Shown here piece by piece: positions 21,491-32,930 of a DNA stretch of 64,000 bases. The stretch is taken from assembly GCA_947311845.1 (NCBI GenBank), contig CAMZMU010000020.1, positions 39,285,610-39,349,609 on the forward strand. Direction: 5' to 3'. The notes under the pieces were generated by a model that was given only the letters and a program-made list of their open reading frames with translations, had not been told where the DNA came from and did no database searches. Both the position numbers and the translations under genes were made by a program. Position 1 is the first letter of the stretch; each line of letters begins with the position of its first letter. This DNA comes from Poa pratensis (lineage: Eukaryota; Streptophyta; Magnoliopsida; Poales; Poaceae).

Positions 21491-22449
21491 TTTGTCGGTG
21501 AGGCGGGCGCCGATGGTGATGGAGCGAACTCCGTCGCTGGTTAGCGCCACCTTCTTGGTCAGCTGCGGATCGCCATGGAATGGCGCCTTCTTGGGGGAGT
21601 AGATGTGGAGCCCCCGGGGTGCCCTTCGCCCCCGGGGAGAGCCCCATCATCATCCTCCTGTACACCTTGAGGGACATCCGCCATGATTGCCACCGTCTGG
21701 TTCAGCTGGTGAACGCAGTAGATAGCATCGTCGATGTCGGCCTTGACCTTGATCACACCCCACGGCGCCGGAATCTTCAGCATGTTGTAGGCGAAGTGGG
21801 AGACGGCCATGAACTTGGCCAGAGCAGGTCTGCCAAGTATGCCGTTGTACGGTAGCGGAGTGTCGGCGATGTCGAAGACGATTTCCTCGGTGCGGAAGTT
21901 CTTGGAGTCGCCGAAGGTGACCGGAAGGGTGATCTTCCCGAGGGGTCGAGTAACACTTCCGTTCACGCCTTGGAACACCCCGGTGTCTTGCAGGCGAGAC
22001 AGGGGAATTTGAAGGATAGCCAGGACCTTCGCCGTCAGCAAGTTGAGGCTGGAGCCTCCGTCGACCAGCATCTTGGTGACCTTGTAGTTGTGGATGACGG
22101 GCGACACGATCAGCGGCAGGGTCCCGACCCCGGCAGTGTTTGCAGGGTGGTCTTCTGGGTCGAAGGTGATGACTTGACTAGACCAGTCCAGGGGCTTGGA
22201 CGGAGCAGAAGCAACCGCGTTCAGCTCCCGGACAAGTCTCTTGCAGGCGCCGTTGGAGGGAGGCAGAGAAGACCCTCCGTGGATGCACCCGACAACTCCA
22301 GTGACTTCTTGATACTTGCCGCCGTTGCCTCCTTGGGGAGCCGGAGCTTCCCCGTTGCCGCCGTGGGTGGCCTCCGGAGTGTGTACCCGCGACCACCTTG
22401 GCCGCCGCGTCCTCCTCCACGGCCCCCGCGGCCACCGCCTCGGTTCCAT
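21491..22449 (-). pseudogene. Aspartic protease region of element 1
   Basis: Minus-strand retropepsin. 'MLVDGGSSLNLLTAKVL' holds the catalytic Asp (about 22045-22085), and 'YNGILGRPALAKFMAV' is the second conserved strand (about 21800-21850). The open frame runs from 22449 to 21559. A frameshift between 21559 and about 21600 is needed to reach the frame that ends at the UAG at 21488. Confidence 0.8.
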
Positions 22450-24112
22450 CCACGGCCGCCTCCGCCTTGGCGACCCGTGGGACAGTCACGAGCGATGTGC
22501 CCGGCAGTGCCGCAGTTGTAGCAACCGTCTTGACTGACCCCATCAGCTCGACGTTGCTCCCGGATGGCGAGGTTCTTGAGCATGCGGCAGTCCTTGAGCA
22601 AGTGGTTGCCTTCTGGATGGATGTGGCACCAGGGATCACCTTCACCTTCTTCCTCGGAAGTCGGCGCGGGCTTGGTCTTCTTCGGAAGAGGCTCGGTGAC
22701 GAAGATCCGCTTGTCGGGTCCAGGGTCCCGCTTCTTGTTCTTGGCTGGAGCGACCTTGTCCTCGGGTTCATCCTCCCCGGGGAACTTGGCTCCTTCTTCA
22801 GCTCGAGCGCACCGATCTGCAAGCTCCCAGAGCTTACGAGCAGATTCGACGCGATGGATGCTCAGCTTCTCGCGCATCTTGGGGTTGCGGACGTTGGCGT
22901 GGAAGGACTGGATCACCAACTCCTCCTTGATGCACGGGATGGTGTTCATCTTCTGGGTGAAGCGCTGGATGAACTTGCGGAGAGTTTCACCCGGCAGCTG
23001 CTTGAAGTCGTGGAGATCACTGGGAGCCCCCGGGCGCTCGTACCCGCCTTGGAAAGCCCCCAGAAACTGCTCCTTCAGTGCCCGCCAGGAACGGATGGAG
23101 CACTTGGGAAGGTTGAGAAGCCAAGTCTGGGCGTCTCCCTTCAGGGCCAAGGGAACCAGTTGGCCATCATGACCTCGTCGGCCCCGGCAACCATCGCAGC
23201 AAGAGAGTAGATCTGCAGAAAGTCCCGGGGGTTCGTGGTGCCGTCGTAGCGGAGAACGTCGATCTTGAATTTCTTGGGCCAGTTGAAGTGGCGGAACTCG
23301 GGAGCGAGGGCGAGGCAGCCTTCGGCGAGGTCGATGCCCCGATCTTCCCGGCGGTGACGTTCTCGGCGACGCTCGATGCGGGTGCGCATATCCTCGTTCT
23401 GACGGCTGTTGAGCTCGTCACGAAGATCTGGGTTGCGCGAGGTAGACGACCCGATGGAGATGGCCTCGCCGTGATCGCGGTTTAGCCGATCAGCCATCGG
23501 TGGCGCGGTGCGAGGAGGCGCCGTCTTGGCTTGACGTTCACCACGAGGCTGGCCTCGCGGATCACGTGTCTTGTCTTGTGCTGCTCCGGGATTGTCGACG
23601 GTGGGAGCTTGAGTGGGTTCGACCCACGGACCACCATCGGCGAAGTCGAGGAGCCTCTCGACGCGAGTCCTCCATTCTTGGTAGACCTTGGGATCGCCGC
23701 TGCTTGGAGGGAACTGCATCAGGGCCTTGGCAGCGACTAGAGCATCATGGCGAGCTTGCACGTCCGAAGGCGAGTGCGCGGAGGTCTTGCTCTTGGATGC
23801 TCGTGGATCCCCGCTGGGGTGAACGCCGTGGTTCCCTCCTCCAGCGGTGGGCTCCTTGCCGGTGCCGTTGCAGACGCTCTTCTCCCCCGAGCGAGGAGGA
23901 GGCATGGTGGTGCCCTTTGGAGCCGCCGCTCCGCCAGGGCCGTTGTCCTTGTCGTGACCGTCCACTTCGTCCGGCGCCACCCTCTCCATGGGAGGCGGGG
24001 ACGGAGAGACGCTCCGCCGTGCGCCAGCAGCACGACGTTCAGCTGAAGCTTGAGTGCGTGAGGGAGAGACCGGCTTGGACGCCGCAGGATCTCCCTTCTT
24101 CCTCGGAGGCAT
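22221..24112 (-). pseudogene. Gag of element 1 (frameshifted)
   Basis: Minus strand, ATG at 24112, 53 bases after the PBS region. The N-terminal frame (24112-23141) is Pro/Lys/Arg-rich and ends in the capsid start. The C-terminal frame (23150-22221) carries the capsid core ('QTWLLNLPKCSIRSWRALKEQF', 'LRKFIQRFTQKMNTIP') and one CCHC zinc knuckle, 'CYNCGTAGHIARDC' (about 22481-22522), followed by a Gly/Arg-rich RNA-binding tail. The two frames overlap at 23141-23150, so a single-base shift there broke the gene. Confidence 0.85.
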
Positions 24113-24164
24113 GCTTGACGAAGAACTTGCCGATGAACTTGATGAAGATGAAACCAGCGCTTGC

Positions 24165-24184
24165 GCCCCCTACCTGGCGTGCCA
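24165..24184 (-). other. Primer binding site of element 1
   Basis: Minus strand TGGCACGCCAGGTAGGGGGC, two bases after the LTR end. Element 2 has the closely similar TGGCGCGCCAGGTAGGGGGC. Confidence 0.75.
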
Positions 24185-24186
24185 GA

Positions 24187-25117
24187 TGTCGTGTCTCGTT
24201 GCACGGACACCGGGAGTATAGGATACCCCCTTTTAGGTTCGGCACGGGGCGCGAAGGAGGCTGAGAATCGTCTTCTTGGGCGGAGTCTAGATCAAGCTCT
24301 CTCTCCACGATCAAAGCATGCAACCAAAGGGACACAAGGAGCTACCCAGGTTCAGGCCGCCCGGAGGCTAAAAGCCCTACTCCTGCATGTCTGGATTGAT
24401 GGGTTCTTCATAGTGTGGCTTACAATGGAACCTCCCGGATGGGGTACCCGGAAGGGTTTTGGCTGGAGGTAGAAGAAGGACAGATCCTGACCCGGAGGAG
24501 ATCACCTTCCTCTCTACCTTCGCAGCCCTAGTCTAGTCTTGCTCTGGTTCTAGCTTGTGTTCGTCCTTGCTTCGACCTTTCTCTCCTCCGTGCCTTGGTC
24601 CTCCTTTTATAGGCTAAGGGGTTGCCACAGGGTCACGTGAGGGGCATGAGGGACCTTCGGGGTGAAGGACCCTCCTCATCTAGTTTAGGAGGAGACGTGG
24701 CCTCTCCTCAGCCTAGCGTCTCCTTTGGGTTAGGTGGGAGCGTCCGCCTTGGGGTGGACAGGAGCTGACACCACCACGGGACGTGCTTCCCGCCCGCGCT
24801 GCCTTCGCCTTGCTTCCCAAGTCTTCCGCGGTGAGGTGGAGTGCTTATCCACAGGGACGTGGGGAAGTACCCGAGAGGGAGCCTGGCCTCCTGCCGGGAA
24901 CTCGGGCTCTCGGGTCCTTCCTGGCCTTCTTGCTTGGTTCGGGGACCCGGAAGGTCCCCAGGACCGGAGCCCTTAGTCGACGTAGGCCATGCGTATCTTG
25001 ACGGTGAACCCGCCAGTTTGACTTGAGTCTTGGTCTTGTCCATCTTCATCTTGGGCCCACATGGGGTGGACCCACTTTGGCAGTACTAGGGGAACCCCAT
25101 GTTCCACTGCTGCGACA
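24187..25117 (-). repeat. 5' LTR of element 1
   Basis: 931 bp from TGTCGCAGCAG to ...GACACGACA (minus strand). It is followed by gcgcg, the same five bases that follow the solo LTR at 7342. 'ccttttataggc' (about 24604) is an AT-rich stretch in the middle, but its orientation as a promoter is unclear. Confidence 0.9.
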
Positions 25118-25958
25118 GCGCGTGTGGAGCGAACGAGCCTAGGTCGTCCTAAAGCAATCGTTTCCCAACCTTTTAACCTTTTATAGCGTGTCACTCGACT
25201 ATATTGAAATAAAAAAGACAGAAACTTCAGGAAATAAAGAGATAAATGTCATGTTGGTTGCTCAACTATTTTGAAACGAGTTAATTGGTCCACTTGAAAG
25301 TGCATCTAGTACACGCTAAGGTTTGGATAATTAATGACAAATGGTTAAGACACTATATCACTAAATATACACATGTATTTGGTCCCAGGTCCAATGTTTA
25401 ACTGTGAGAATGTCGACCACTCAAAACGGAGTTAAAACAGTGCCAACAAAAGATGACGACTCGAGAACAAAGCACAAGACTCAGAAGTCAAGCCTAGGAA
25501 TCAAGACTAAAGATGAGTACTTAGTGTAGCTTTTAATATTTCTAGTGCTTTCAGAGCTGTAGAAACAACTGTACTATTAATAGGTTAGATCTCTTTGGAT
25601 GGAAGTGAAACATGATGCATACTCAGCTAGATTCATTCTATAGACAACAATACTTTGAAAATCTCTGATTAATCAATATATTAAAACGTGAGTAACAGAC
25701 TCAACACAAGGTAGAATTGTTGAGTCTTCTTTACAACATGTGTTGAGTCTATTTGTAAAAAACGGTGATCCGACGAGGTGATGCTTCAAGACCGAACCTG
25801 AAGCATCAAGTGACTGGTGCTTCCGCGCAAGTTCGCAACACTTTGTGATGCCCTAGCAATGGTACCCTTGTGACGTGTTCGTACAAGGAATTTTCCTATA
25901 AGGGCTAGCTGGTGGACTGTGCCTATAAATAGGACCGACCCCACCAGTGGATAGGGTT
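25118..25958. repeat. Duplicated flank, copy 2 (841 bp)
   Basis: Near-identical to 7342-8183. Here it continues without a break into 'gctgactttggtgatcg', so this copy shows the original right-hand context. Confidence 0.9.
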
Positions 25959-27773
25959 GCTGACTTTGGTGATCGACTCTTGTTAGTTCCCTCTCTCTCT
26001 CTTGTTCTTGAGCAAAATATCTGAGAGAAAAGAGTGAGAATAGCTGAGCACAAATCAAGAACATGTTCGAGCCGAACGAGATATGTTTTTTACTCTTCGA
26101 GATCTAGCATCCTAAACAATTAGCGTCGAGTATGAGCGTCCGATATGTGGATCACCACAACACAGATTGTGAAGTTTTTATTATTTCCTCAATTTCAACT
26201 CAAAGATATCGGGTCAAGTTTGCAAACTTGGCTAACAGAGAAGAAGGGAATTGTCTGAGGATTTTGGTGCGCACATATGCATAGTCTCTCCAAATAAAGA
26301 TGTAGATCTATCGCCAATAGGTTGAACTTCGTAAACTACAGTGGTGTCTTGGTCCCCTTTGCAGTTATTGCTTACCATTGTTCATATCTCTTTGTTTTTC
26401 CTGAATCATCACTCATCATGTTTGTGTTAGATCTAAACCTTGAAAGATGGATATGCTATTTCTATCTATATATGCTGGCGGTAATATTTGTGTGACCATC
26501 TTGCAATTGGTTAAACCTCTTATACTTTGAAGATAAGTGTGATTTCTACTTTTACGTTGTCATCTCATTTGGCCTTGGTCTTGAAATTGTTTGTCTACTA
26601 TATGAGACATTGCTCACTTCTATGTACTTTAGCAAAACATTGTGAAGTTCTCTATTACAATTATGGAGGCCAATATAGCCGAATACACCATGTAAGATCT
26701 GATTTGTTTTGATGTATTAAATTTTCACCTTTTACTTTTGGGTTGGGTTGCTCATATTTAGGTGGGGCGCTGCCCTAGACGATCCGAGCCTGGCTCTATT
26801 GTAATTGAAAGAGAACAAATGTTTGATTGGGAGTGAAAAAATCATAAACATATTCATGGGCAAGGCTTGCGTTATCTTTACAACATGGATGGCATAGTAC
26901 AACACATCATCCCAACATTGTGGAGCACTAGGTTTTTTTTTTCCCCTTTGTGCTCTTAATCGCTATGCAAATGAACAACTGCGTGACCTACTCACATTAC
27001 TCAACAAAAGAAGAGTCTCTGCCGTGGCACCCATAAACAAATAGCAATAAACGGCGCAACAAAGTGCAAATGCTTTGCTCTTTTGATTTGCCAATGTATA
27101 CTGGCAAGCCAAGATATCTCCCCGGTTCCCCTCTTTGCTAATATTTAGAATATCCTTCACCTTCTCTCTATTTTGTTGCCTGTTGTTCTTGCTCAATAAT
27201 ATATATGACTTGTCTTTATTAATCAGTGGGCCTGAACACTTCTCTCACACATCCAAAGGCATTTTTGTCTTCTGCTTCGGTAAGTAATGAGGGTTCATCA
27301 ACAAAGAGTAAATGGATGACACTAGGAGCATTATTGCGGGAGCAACGTTTTGCCTATCGGGTGCATATGCACTATTTATTTAAACACATGTTAAATTTAA
27401 AAAAAATCAAACAAAATATTCGCATCTATGTGTTCATAAAGTCGTTTCGCGAAAAATCGAATTTATTGTGACCTATGTAAAAAAGAAAAAAATTGATACC
27501 AAAATAAGCCTTTTCACAAGACATCCTTTTCACACAAGTCACAAAAAATATCGTTTTCTCACGAAACTTTACGTGCGCACATAGAATGTGGAGATGTATG
27601 AGCAGAATTTTTTGACATTTAATTTTTTTTGGATTAAAGGAGCATATACATATGGGAGCCAAATTGAATTTCTGAGAAAATTTCTTAGCCTTCCACTATT
27701 TTCTGCCTCTCTCGCTCGACCGATAGTACAGAATTCAGAAAACGGGCTGGGCAAGAAACCTCGGTGCCGTGTC
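25959..27773. other. Intergenic region upstream of the ABCF gene
   Basis: No gene seen. The first 400 bp (with a 'ctctctctctctc' run near 25990) may continue an old LTR-like repeat that starts in the duplicated flank. The rest is AT-rich and unrecognised. Confidence 0.4.
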
Positions 27774-27779
27774 CACGTG
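27774..27779 (+). promoter_or_regulatory. G-box (CACGTG) upstream of the ABCF gene
   Basis: Perfect CACGTG 171 bases before the ATG at 27950. G-boxes bind bZIP and bHLH factors in plants; a role here is only inferred from position. Confidence 0.35.
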
Positions 27780-27949
27780 GGATTTCAGACCCAAATCGAG
27801 CAGGACACGAACAAATCACGCCCACAAGAATAAAACGCCTCCCTTACAAGCCCCTTCTAATCCAACTTCGCCCGAACAAACGCCTACAGGACTCGAACCC
27901 TAAGCCAAACCCAAATTCCCCAACCTCGACGTGCTCCTCCGCCGCCGCC

Positions 27950-30076
27950 ATGAGCCGCAAAAACGCCTCCTCCTCCTCTTCCTCCGGCGCCACCGGCAAG
28001 AAGGAAAAGCCTCTCTCTGTGTCCGCCATGCTAGCTTCGATGGACGGGCAGGCGCCCAAGGCCAAGCCCGCCAAGGGGGCTCCCAAACCCAAGCCCTCCA
28101 AAGCGGCGCCCGTTTCGGCGTACGGGGACATCGACCTGCCCTCGTCCGACGAGGAGGAGGACGAGGAAGACGTCGCCGCCATCACCGCCAAGCCCAAGTC
28201 GGCTCGCGCCACCGTCGACCTCAACGCCCTCGCGCCCTCGGACAAGGACGCCAAGAAGAAGGACAAGCGCGAGATGTTGGCGGCCGTGGCCGCCGAGGCC
28301 GCCAAGCGGGAGGCGCTCCGCGACGACCGCGACGCCTTCTCCGTCGTCATCGGCGCCCGCGTCCCCGGATCCGCCGCGGCCGCCGAGGGCGATGCCATCG
28401 ATGGGAACATCAAGGACATCGTGCTCGACAACTTCTCCGTGTCCGCGCGGGGAAAGGAGCTGCTCAAGGGCGCCTCGCTCCGGATCTCGCACGGCCGTCG
28501 GTACGGTCTCGTGGGGCCCAACGGCATGGGCAAATCTACCCTTCTGAAGCTACTCGCCTGGCGGCAGGTCCCGGTGCCCAAGAACATCGACGTCCTTCTT
28601 GTGGAGCAGGAGATTGTTGGCGATGACCGCTCGGCGACTGAGGCAGTGGTTGCAGCCAATGAAGAGCTCACGGCCCTCAGAGCCGAGCAGGCAAAACTAG
28701 AGGCCTCTAACGACCCTGATGACAACGAGAAGCTTGCCGAAGTGTATGAGAAGCTCAATCTATGTGACTCTGATGCCGCACGGGCACGTGCCTCCAAAAT
28801 CCTTGCAGGTCTGGGTTTGATCAGGCGATGCAGGCAAGGTCCACAAAGTCTTTCAGTGGTGGCTGGAGGATGCGCATCTCCCTTGCCCGTGCTCTCTTCA
28901 TGCAGCCAACTTTGCTGCTCCTTGATGAGCCAACCAACCATTTGGATCTCCGGCTGTGCTTTGGTTGGAGCAGTACTTGTGCTCGCAATGGAAGAAGACC
29001 CTAATTGTGGTGTCCCATGACCGAGACTTCTTGAACACAGTGTGCAATGATATCATACATCTGCACGATAAGAGCCTGCATGTTTACCGTGGCAATTTTG
29101 ATGATTTCGAAAGTGGGTATGAGCAGAAAAGGAAGGAGATGAACAAGAAGTACGAGGTGTATGAAAAACAGATGAAAGCGGCGAAGAAAACTGGGAGCAA
29201 GGCTGCACAAGATAAGGTTAAGGGTCAAGCAATGTCAAAGGCTCATAAAGAAGTAGCCAAGGGAAGGGGAAGGGAAAGAATGTGGCGACTGATGATGATA
29301 ATGTGAAGCCAGCAGATCTGCCACAGAAGTGGCTTGACTACAAAGTCGAGTTCCATTTCCCAGAGCCTACTTTGCTCACACCACCACTCCTTCAGCTCAT
29401 TGAGGTGGGTTTCAGCTACCCAAATCGGCCCGACTTCAAGTTGTCAGATGTTGATGTTGGCATTGACATGGGAACACGTGTTGCCATTGTTGGACCTAAT
29501 GGGGCTGGAAAATCTACTCTTCTAAATTTACTTGCTGGCGATCTGACCCCAGCTGAAGGAGAGGCAAGAAGGAGCCAAAAGCTGAGGATTGGACGATACT
29601 CGCAGCATTTTGTTGACTTGCTGACAATGGAGGAAAATGCGGTTCAGTATTTGCTCAGGCTCCACCCTGACCAGGAGGGAATGAGCAAAGCAGAGGCTGT
29701 CCGGGCCAAGCTTGGAAAATTTGGCTTGCCAGGTCACAACCATCTTACTCCCATTGTTAAATTGTCTGGTGGTCAGAAGGCCCGTGTTGTGTTCACTTCA
29801 ATATCAATGTCGCATCCTCACATTCTCCTACTGGATGAGCCAACAAATCACTTGGACATGCAAAGTATTGATGCTTTGGCTGATGCTCTGGATGAATTCA
29901 CTGGAGGTGTGGTCTTGGTTAGCCATGACTCGAGGTTGATATCTCGAGTTTGTGAAGATGAGCAGAAGAGCCAGATATGGGTTGTGGAGGATGGCACTGT
30001 GGAGAAATATGACGGCTCGTTTGAGGATTACAAGGATGAACTAATGGCAGAAATTAAGAAGGAAGTCGAAGAGTAA
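27950..30076 (+). CDS. ABCF4: ABC transporter F family member 4-like (GCN20 type), with three 1-base frameshifts
   Basis: Single-exon gene for a soluble ABC protein of about 710 aa with two ATP-binding domains and no membrane segments; the family acts on ribosomes and translation control. N-terminus: '[13 protein letters not shown]' and an acidic '[12 protein letters not shown]' stretch. First domain: '[10 protein letters not shown]' (about residue 188), then '[16 protein letters not shown]' and '[12 protein letters not shown]'. Second domain: '[10 protein letters not shown]' (about 29490-29520), '[11 protein letters not shown]', '[14 protein letters not shown]', 'LVSHDSRLI'. Start chosen at the ATG after 'gccgccgcc'. 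Three one-base losses break the frame: in the T run at 28816-28818, the G run at 28952-28953 and the A run at 29264-29265. All other sequence is conserved, with no extra stops in the composite frame. Either a very young pseudogene or sequence errors in homopolymers; I favour the latter slightly. Order and wording match the plant ABCF4/GCN4 group. Confidence 0.88.
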
Positions 30077-31592
30077 TGCTGCTTATATTGAGTTGCACAT
30101 AGCTTATTCTTTGTAGAATGAGCTGGTTTCTTGTCCTGAAATCTCATGTACTACTAGCAGCTTTTGTTCACTTTGGTCTGCATAATATTCATATGGTTTT
30201 TTATATGCACACAATATTTATATGTCAAGATGAGCTATTTTTGCCTTTTGTATGTTACAAGAGTTTGGGAATCTAGTACTATGTTTCTTTTGATTGATCT
30301 TGTGCTCATGTATCCTGTACTAAGGCATCTTGTGTGGTATACCTACATTTCGTCACTTTCTCATGTTGACTTACAAAATATCTGTCATTATCTTCTGAGC
30401 TAATCAGCCGATTATGGTTATATTTGTTCAAGGGTTGTTATTGCAAGAATACTAAGGCTATCAGATTATCGTTCTCTCTTCTAGTGTTTATGTCAATTGT
30501 TGTGAAATCATCAAAAGATGATAGCTAGTATGTAAACTAAACTGTTTGGAATTGACCAACTCTATCTGGATTACAAAAAAAAGAATACCAACAGCAACTA
30601 TCCAACTAAATTGTATTATGAACAACTGAATTGTGAATCCAACAGAGCATCATAGCTTTGTGAAATCTACTTCGTGTAGTCGGACTACAGAAACAATGTG
30701 CTGACTCTGTTAGTCTGATCACTGACGTGATAGATTCAAGTAGATCTACACCCTATGTTTTTTTCACATGTTTGGGTGCTAGGTGAGTTTGTTTTGGATG
30801 TATATGGATACTTGGTTATGATGAAATTATCTTATTTTGTTCTCCCACTGCTGAAAAGTGATCATTGTTCAATATTCCTGCTGAATTCAATATTACTGGC
30901 GCCAGTGAAGTGGAAGGGGTCAGAAAGAGCATTTTTGGGCTCTATTCTGGAGGAAACACTTACAGATAAAGGTGGCAAGCTAGCTTCAAACATGTCTGCA
31001 GAAAACACACAAAAGAAGTCCAAAATAGGCTTTGCTTTCTTGACACTAAAGGCAAAATCTTGATGTAAGTAGTCCTCAAGTGATCCATTTAGGTCTAACC
31101 TTGATTTGTACATGGGATACTTGCCTCTGTAGTATTGAACTTGTTTCAGCCCTATTTTTTATTGGTTAAGTCTTCCAATGGTTAATTGCTTCTGCACCTT
31201 TACCTCTTCCATTCGTATGTGTTTTGCTTAATCTGTTGATGCTTGAGCATTTTTTGGTCTTCTTTTGGTCTGAGTGTGGATGCTGATGAAACAACAGACT
31301 GGAATTTCTGCTGGATTTGCACCGACATAAATTCTATTTTTTCAGGTTATTTTCTATAGTTTTTGATATCGAATATGTGACAACGTTGAATCTGTGCTAG
31401 AAGTTTTGGCAGTAATTATCTTATATATCAGTTGTGCTGGCGATAGTCCCCCCCCCCCCCCCCCCCCTTTCACTTATGCATGCTGTTTAGTGTACATGAC
31501 TGCAGGTCGCTGTGTTGCATATTCCTGGCAGCTCCTTGCTGGAGTGACTCAACTGAGCAGCAAAATAAAGAGGTCTGTAGTAGATTTCTAGC
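30077..31592. other. 3' flank of the ABCF gene
   Basis: AT-rich, no gene recognised. It holds the 3' untranslated region and a 20-base poly-C tract at 31448-31467. Confidence 0.4.
31448..31467. repeat. Poly-C mononucleotide tract
   Basis: 20 consecutive C bases in AT-rich intergenic DNA. Confidence 0.95.
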
Positions 31593-31600
31593 TTTGTTAT

Positions 31601-31720
31601 CATGGTTTTTGAGCCGCCGACTAGTCGCCGAGTCGTTTTCTCAAAACCGCGGCGACTCGCGACTAGTCGCCGAGTCGTGGGCATGAGCTGCGACTCATAA
31701 GCCGCGACTCAAAAACCATG
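31601..31720. mobile_element. 120-bp hAT-type MITE
   Basis: Ends are inverted repeats: CATGGTTTTTGAGCCG on the left, CGACTCAAAAACCATG on the right. The insert is flanked by a perfect 8-bp duplication, tttgttat (31593-31600 and 31721-31728), the size made by hAT transposases. The interior is built of repeated 'gactagtcgccgagtcg' units. It has no coding capacity. Confidence 0.85.
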
Positions 31721-32184
31721 TTTGTTATAGTACATTGCATACTTCTAGATCTGTCATTGACCTTGTCATGGTTATATAAGACTCCTATCAGTTAACTGCT
31801 ACTATCTTCTAAAGGTCGGCTGATGCTTTTGTTCATCTTCACTGTACATTCTTAGTCTGCTTGAAATCGGAGGAAATGAGATAGAAAACAAATTATTATT
31901 GTTAGACTTTCTTTCTTTTTAACATCTGCATATGTTGATACATTATGAATCATGCTCCAGCTAATTTAGCAAATGTTTTGAATCTGCATGGACATATAGT
32001 TAGTCAAGAGTCAACTTTAAAATTTCTGTGCTGAATTGTGTTCTCTCTGTTTGCATACATTTAATTCTCTTTGCTGCTTCTTTTCATAAGATAGCCCTGA
32101 TGCAATCTGACTGAAGTCATGGTAAGATAGTTTTTGCTCCTCCAGACATTTTTCAGATTTTGCAACTATTATGAGTAGAAATCA

Positions 32185-32304
32185 ATAGGAATAGATGGAC
32201 GGGCCTGGAGATACTGGGTTCGAATCAGCCTATTTGCATAAAAGCAAGGGAAATGCTGCCTAAAAATTCCCTTCCCCAGTTTTCGGCAAGGGAAATGATG
32301 CCCT
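32185..32304 (+). mobile_element. SINE (Au-like), 5'-truncated
   Basis: 120-bp insert between perfect 16-bp direct repeats, ttatgagtagaaatca (32169-32184 and 32305-32320). It contains 'gggttcgaatcagcc', a good tRNA-type B box, then the 'gcaagggaaatgctgcctaaaaattcccttcccc' region (in outline) typical of Au SINEs in grasses. A clear A box is not visible, so the 5' end is probably truncated or degenerate. Confidence 0.75.
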
Positions 32305-32449
32305 TTATGAGTAGAAATCAGTTATGTTGGTGAATCATGTTTCATGACTGATGAGTAAAGTGAGCTGACTGAAGTTAATTTTATATCTGGACCTGTCAGC
32401 ATATGTTTCCTTATATCTTTTGTAGTTTCGGCCATTACCATTTTCGAGT

Positions 32450-32930
32450 GTTTATACTGATTGACAAACAGAGCGGTTGCGAGCGGTGCAGGTACGGGAT
32501 AACCGCCTCCTGCCTACGTCAAGACGAAACGGGATAAGCGGCATATTAGGAAATGAGACACGGCCCGTCAATAAAACCGCAGATGCTGCGGTATTCAGGA
32601 TTTCTACACGTGTTATGTCGCAGCAGCTGTGCAAACCAGCAAGTGCCTTCGTCACCATCTTGTCGCTTGCCTCGGCAAGGATGGGGCACCTATGGGTGTC
32701 TTCGCAAAAGGCGGCTGGGGTGCCCGCACCTCTAGGCCGGCGGGTCACACACGGGTATTTGGTGGCACGGCTTATCCGCTGGCTCAAAGCGGGATGCACC
32801 CACAAATGGAATAAGTGGGTTTCACTGGCAGGAATGGAGGCTGGCTTGGCGGCAGGCCCGTCCCACTTGCATCCTTATACTGAATCGAACTTGGTAATTA
32901 TTGCAGACCTCAACTGTTAGCAGTCACAGG
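32450..32930 (+). other. GC-rich island with a 147-codon open frame, unrecognised
   Basis: A sharply bounded GC-rich stretch in AT-rich DNA, with an open frame at 32477-32920 and other overlapping frames. No domain, signal peptide or transmembrane pattern is recognised. Many short inverted motifs (gcggttgcgag / accgcctcctgc) suggest a transposon fragment rather than a gene. Confidence 0.3.

Larger units (their letters stand above)
8184..25117 (-). mobile_element. Ty3/gypsy Tat-like retrotransposon (element 1), with nested insertion
   Basis: Minus-strand element. From right to left: 5' LTR 24187-25117, PBS 24165-24184, gag, protease, UAG, reverse transcriptase, [nested element 13097-20758], RNase H remnant, integrase, a 2.8-kb region with two plus-strand genes, PPT, and a truncated 3' LTR (8184-8569). 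The RNase H is of the plant/archaeal-like type ('NNTAEYKGLLAGL', 'KGDSQLV') that marks the Tat lineage. Several frameshifts in gag, pol and integrase make it non-functional. The 3' LTR stops at an internal point where it joins flank copy 1 through a shared 'gggtt'. Confidence 0.85.

Noticed and set aside
22398..24264. Several long plus-strand frames opposite element 1 gag
   Set aside because: Same reason: complement of a GC-rich gag; no recognisable protein features.
27844..28941. Long minus-strand open frame (365 codons) opposite the ABCF gene
   Set aside because: Shadow of a GC-rich coding strand; Ser/Ala/Arg-rich with no domain, while the plus strand carries clear ABC motifs.
32195..32230. 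Possible tRNA gene from the 'ggttcgaatc' box
   Set aside because: Only a B box is present; no cloverleaf can be formed, and the insert has SINE-type flanking duplication.
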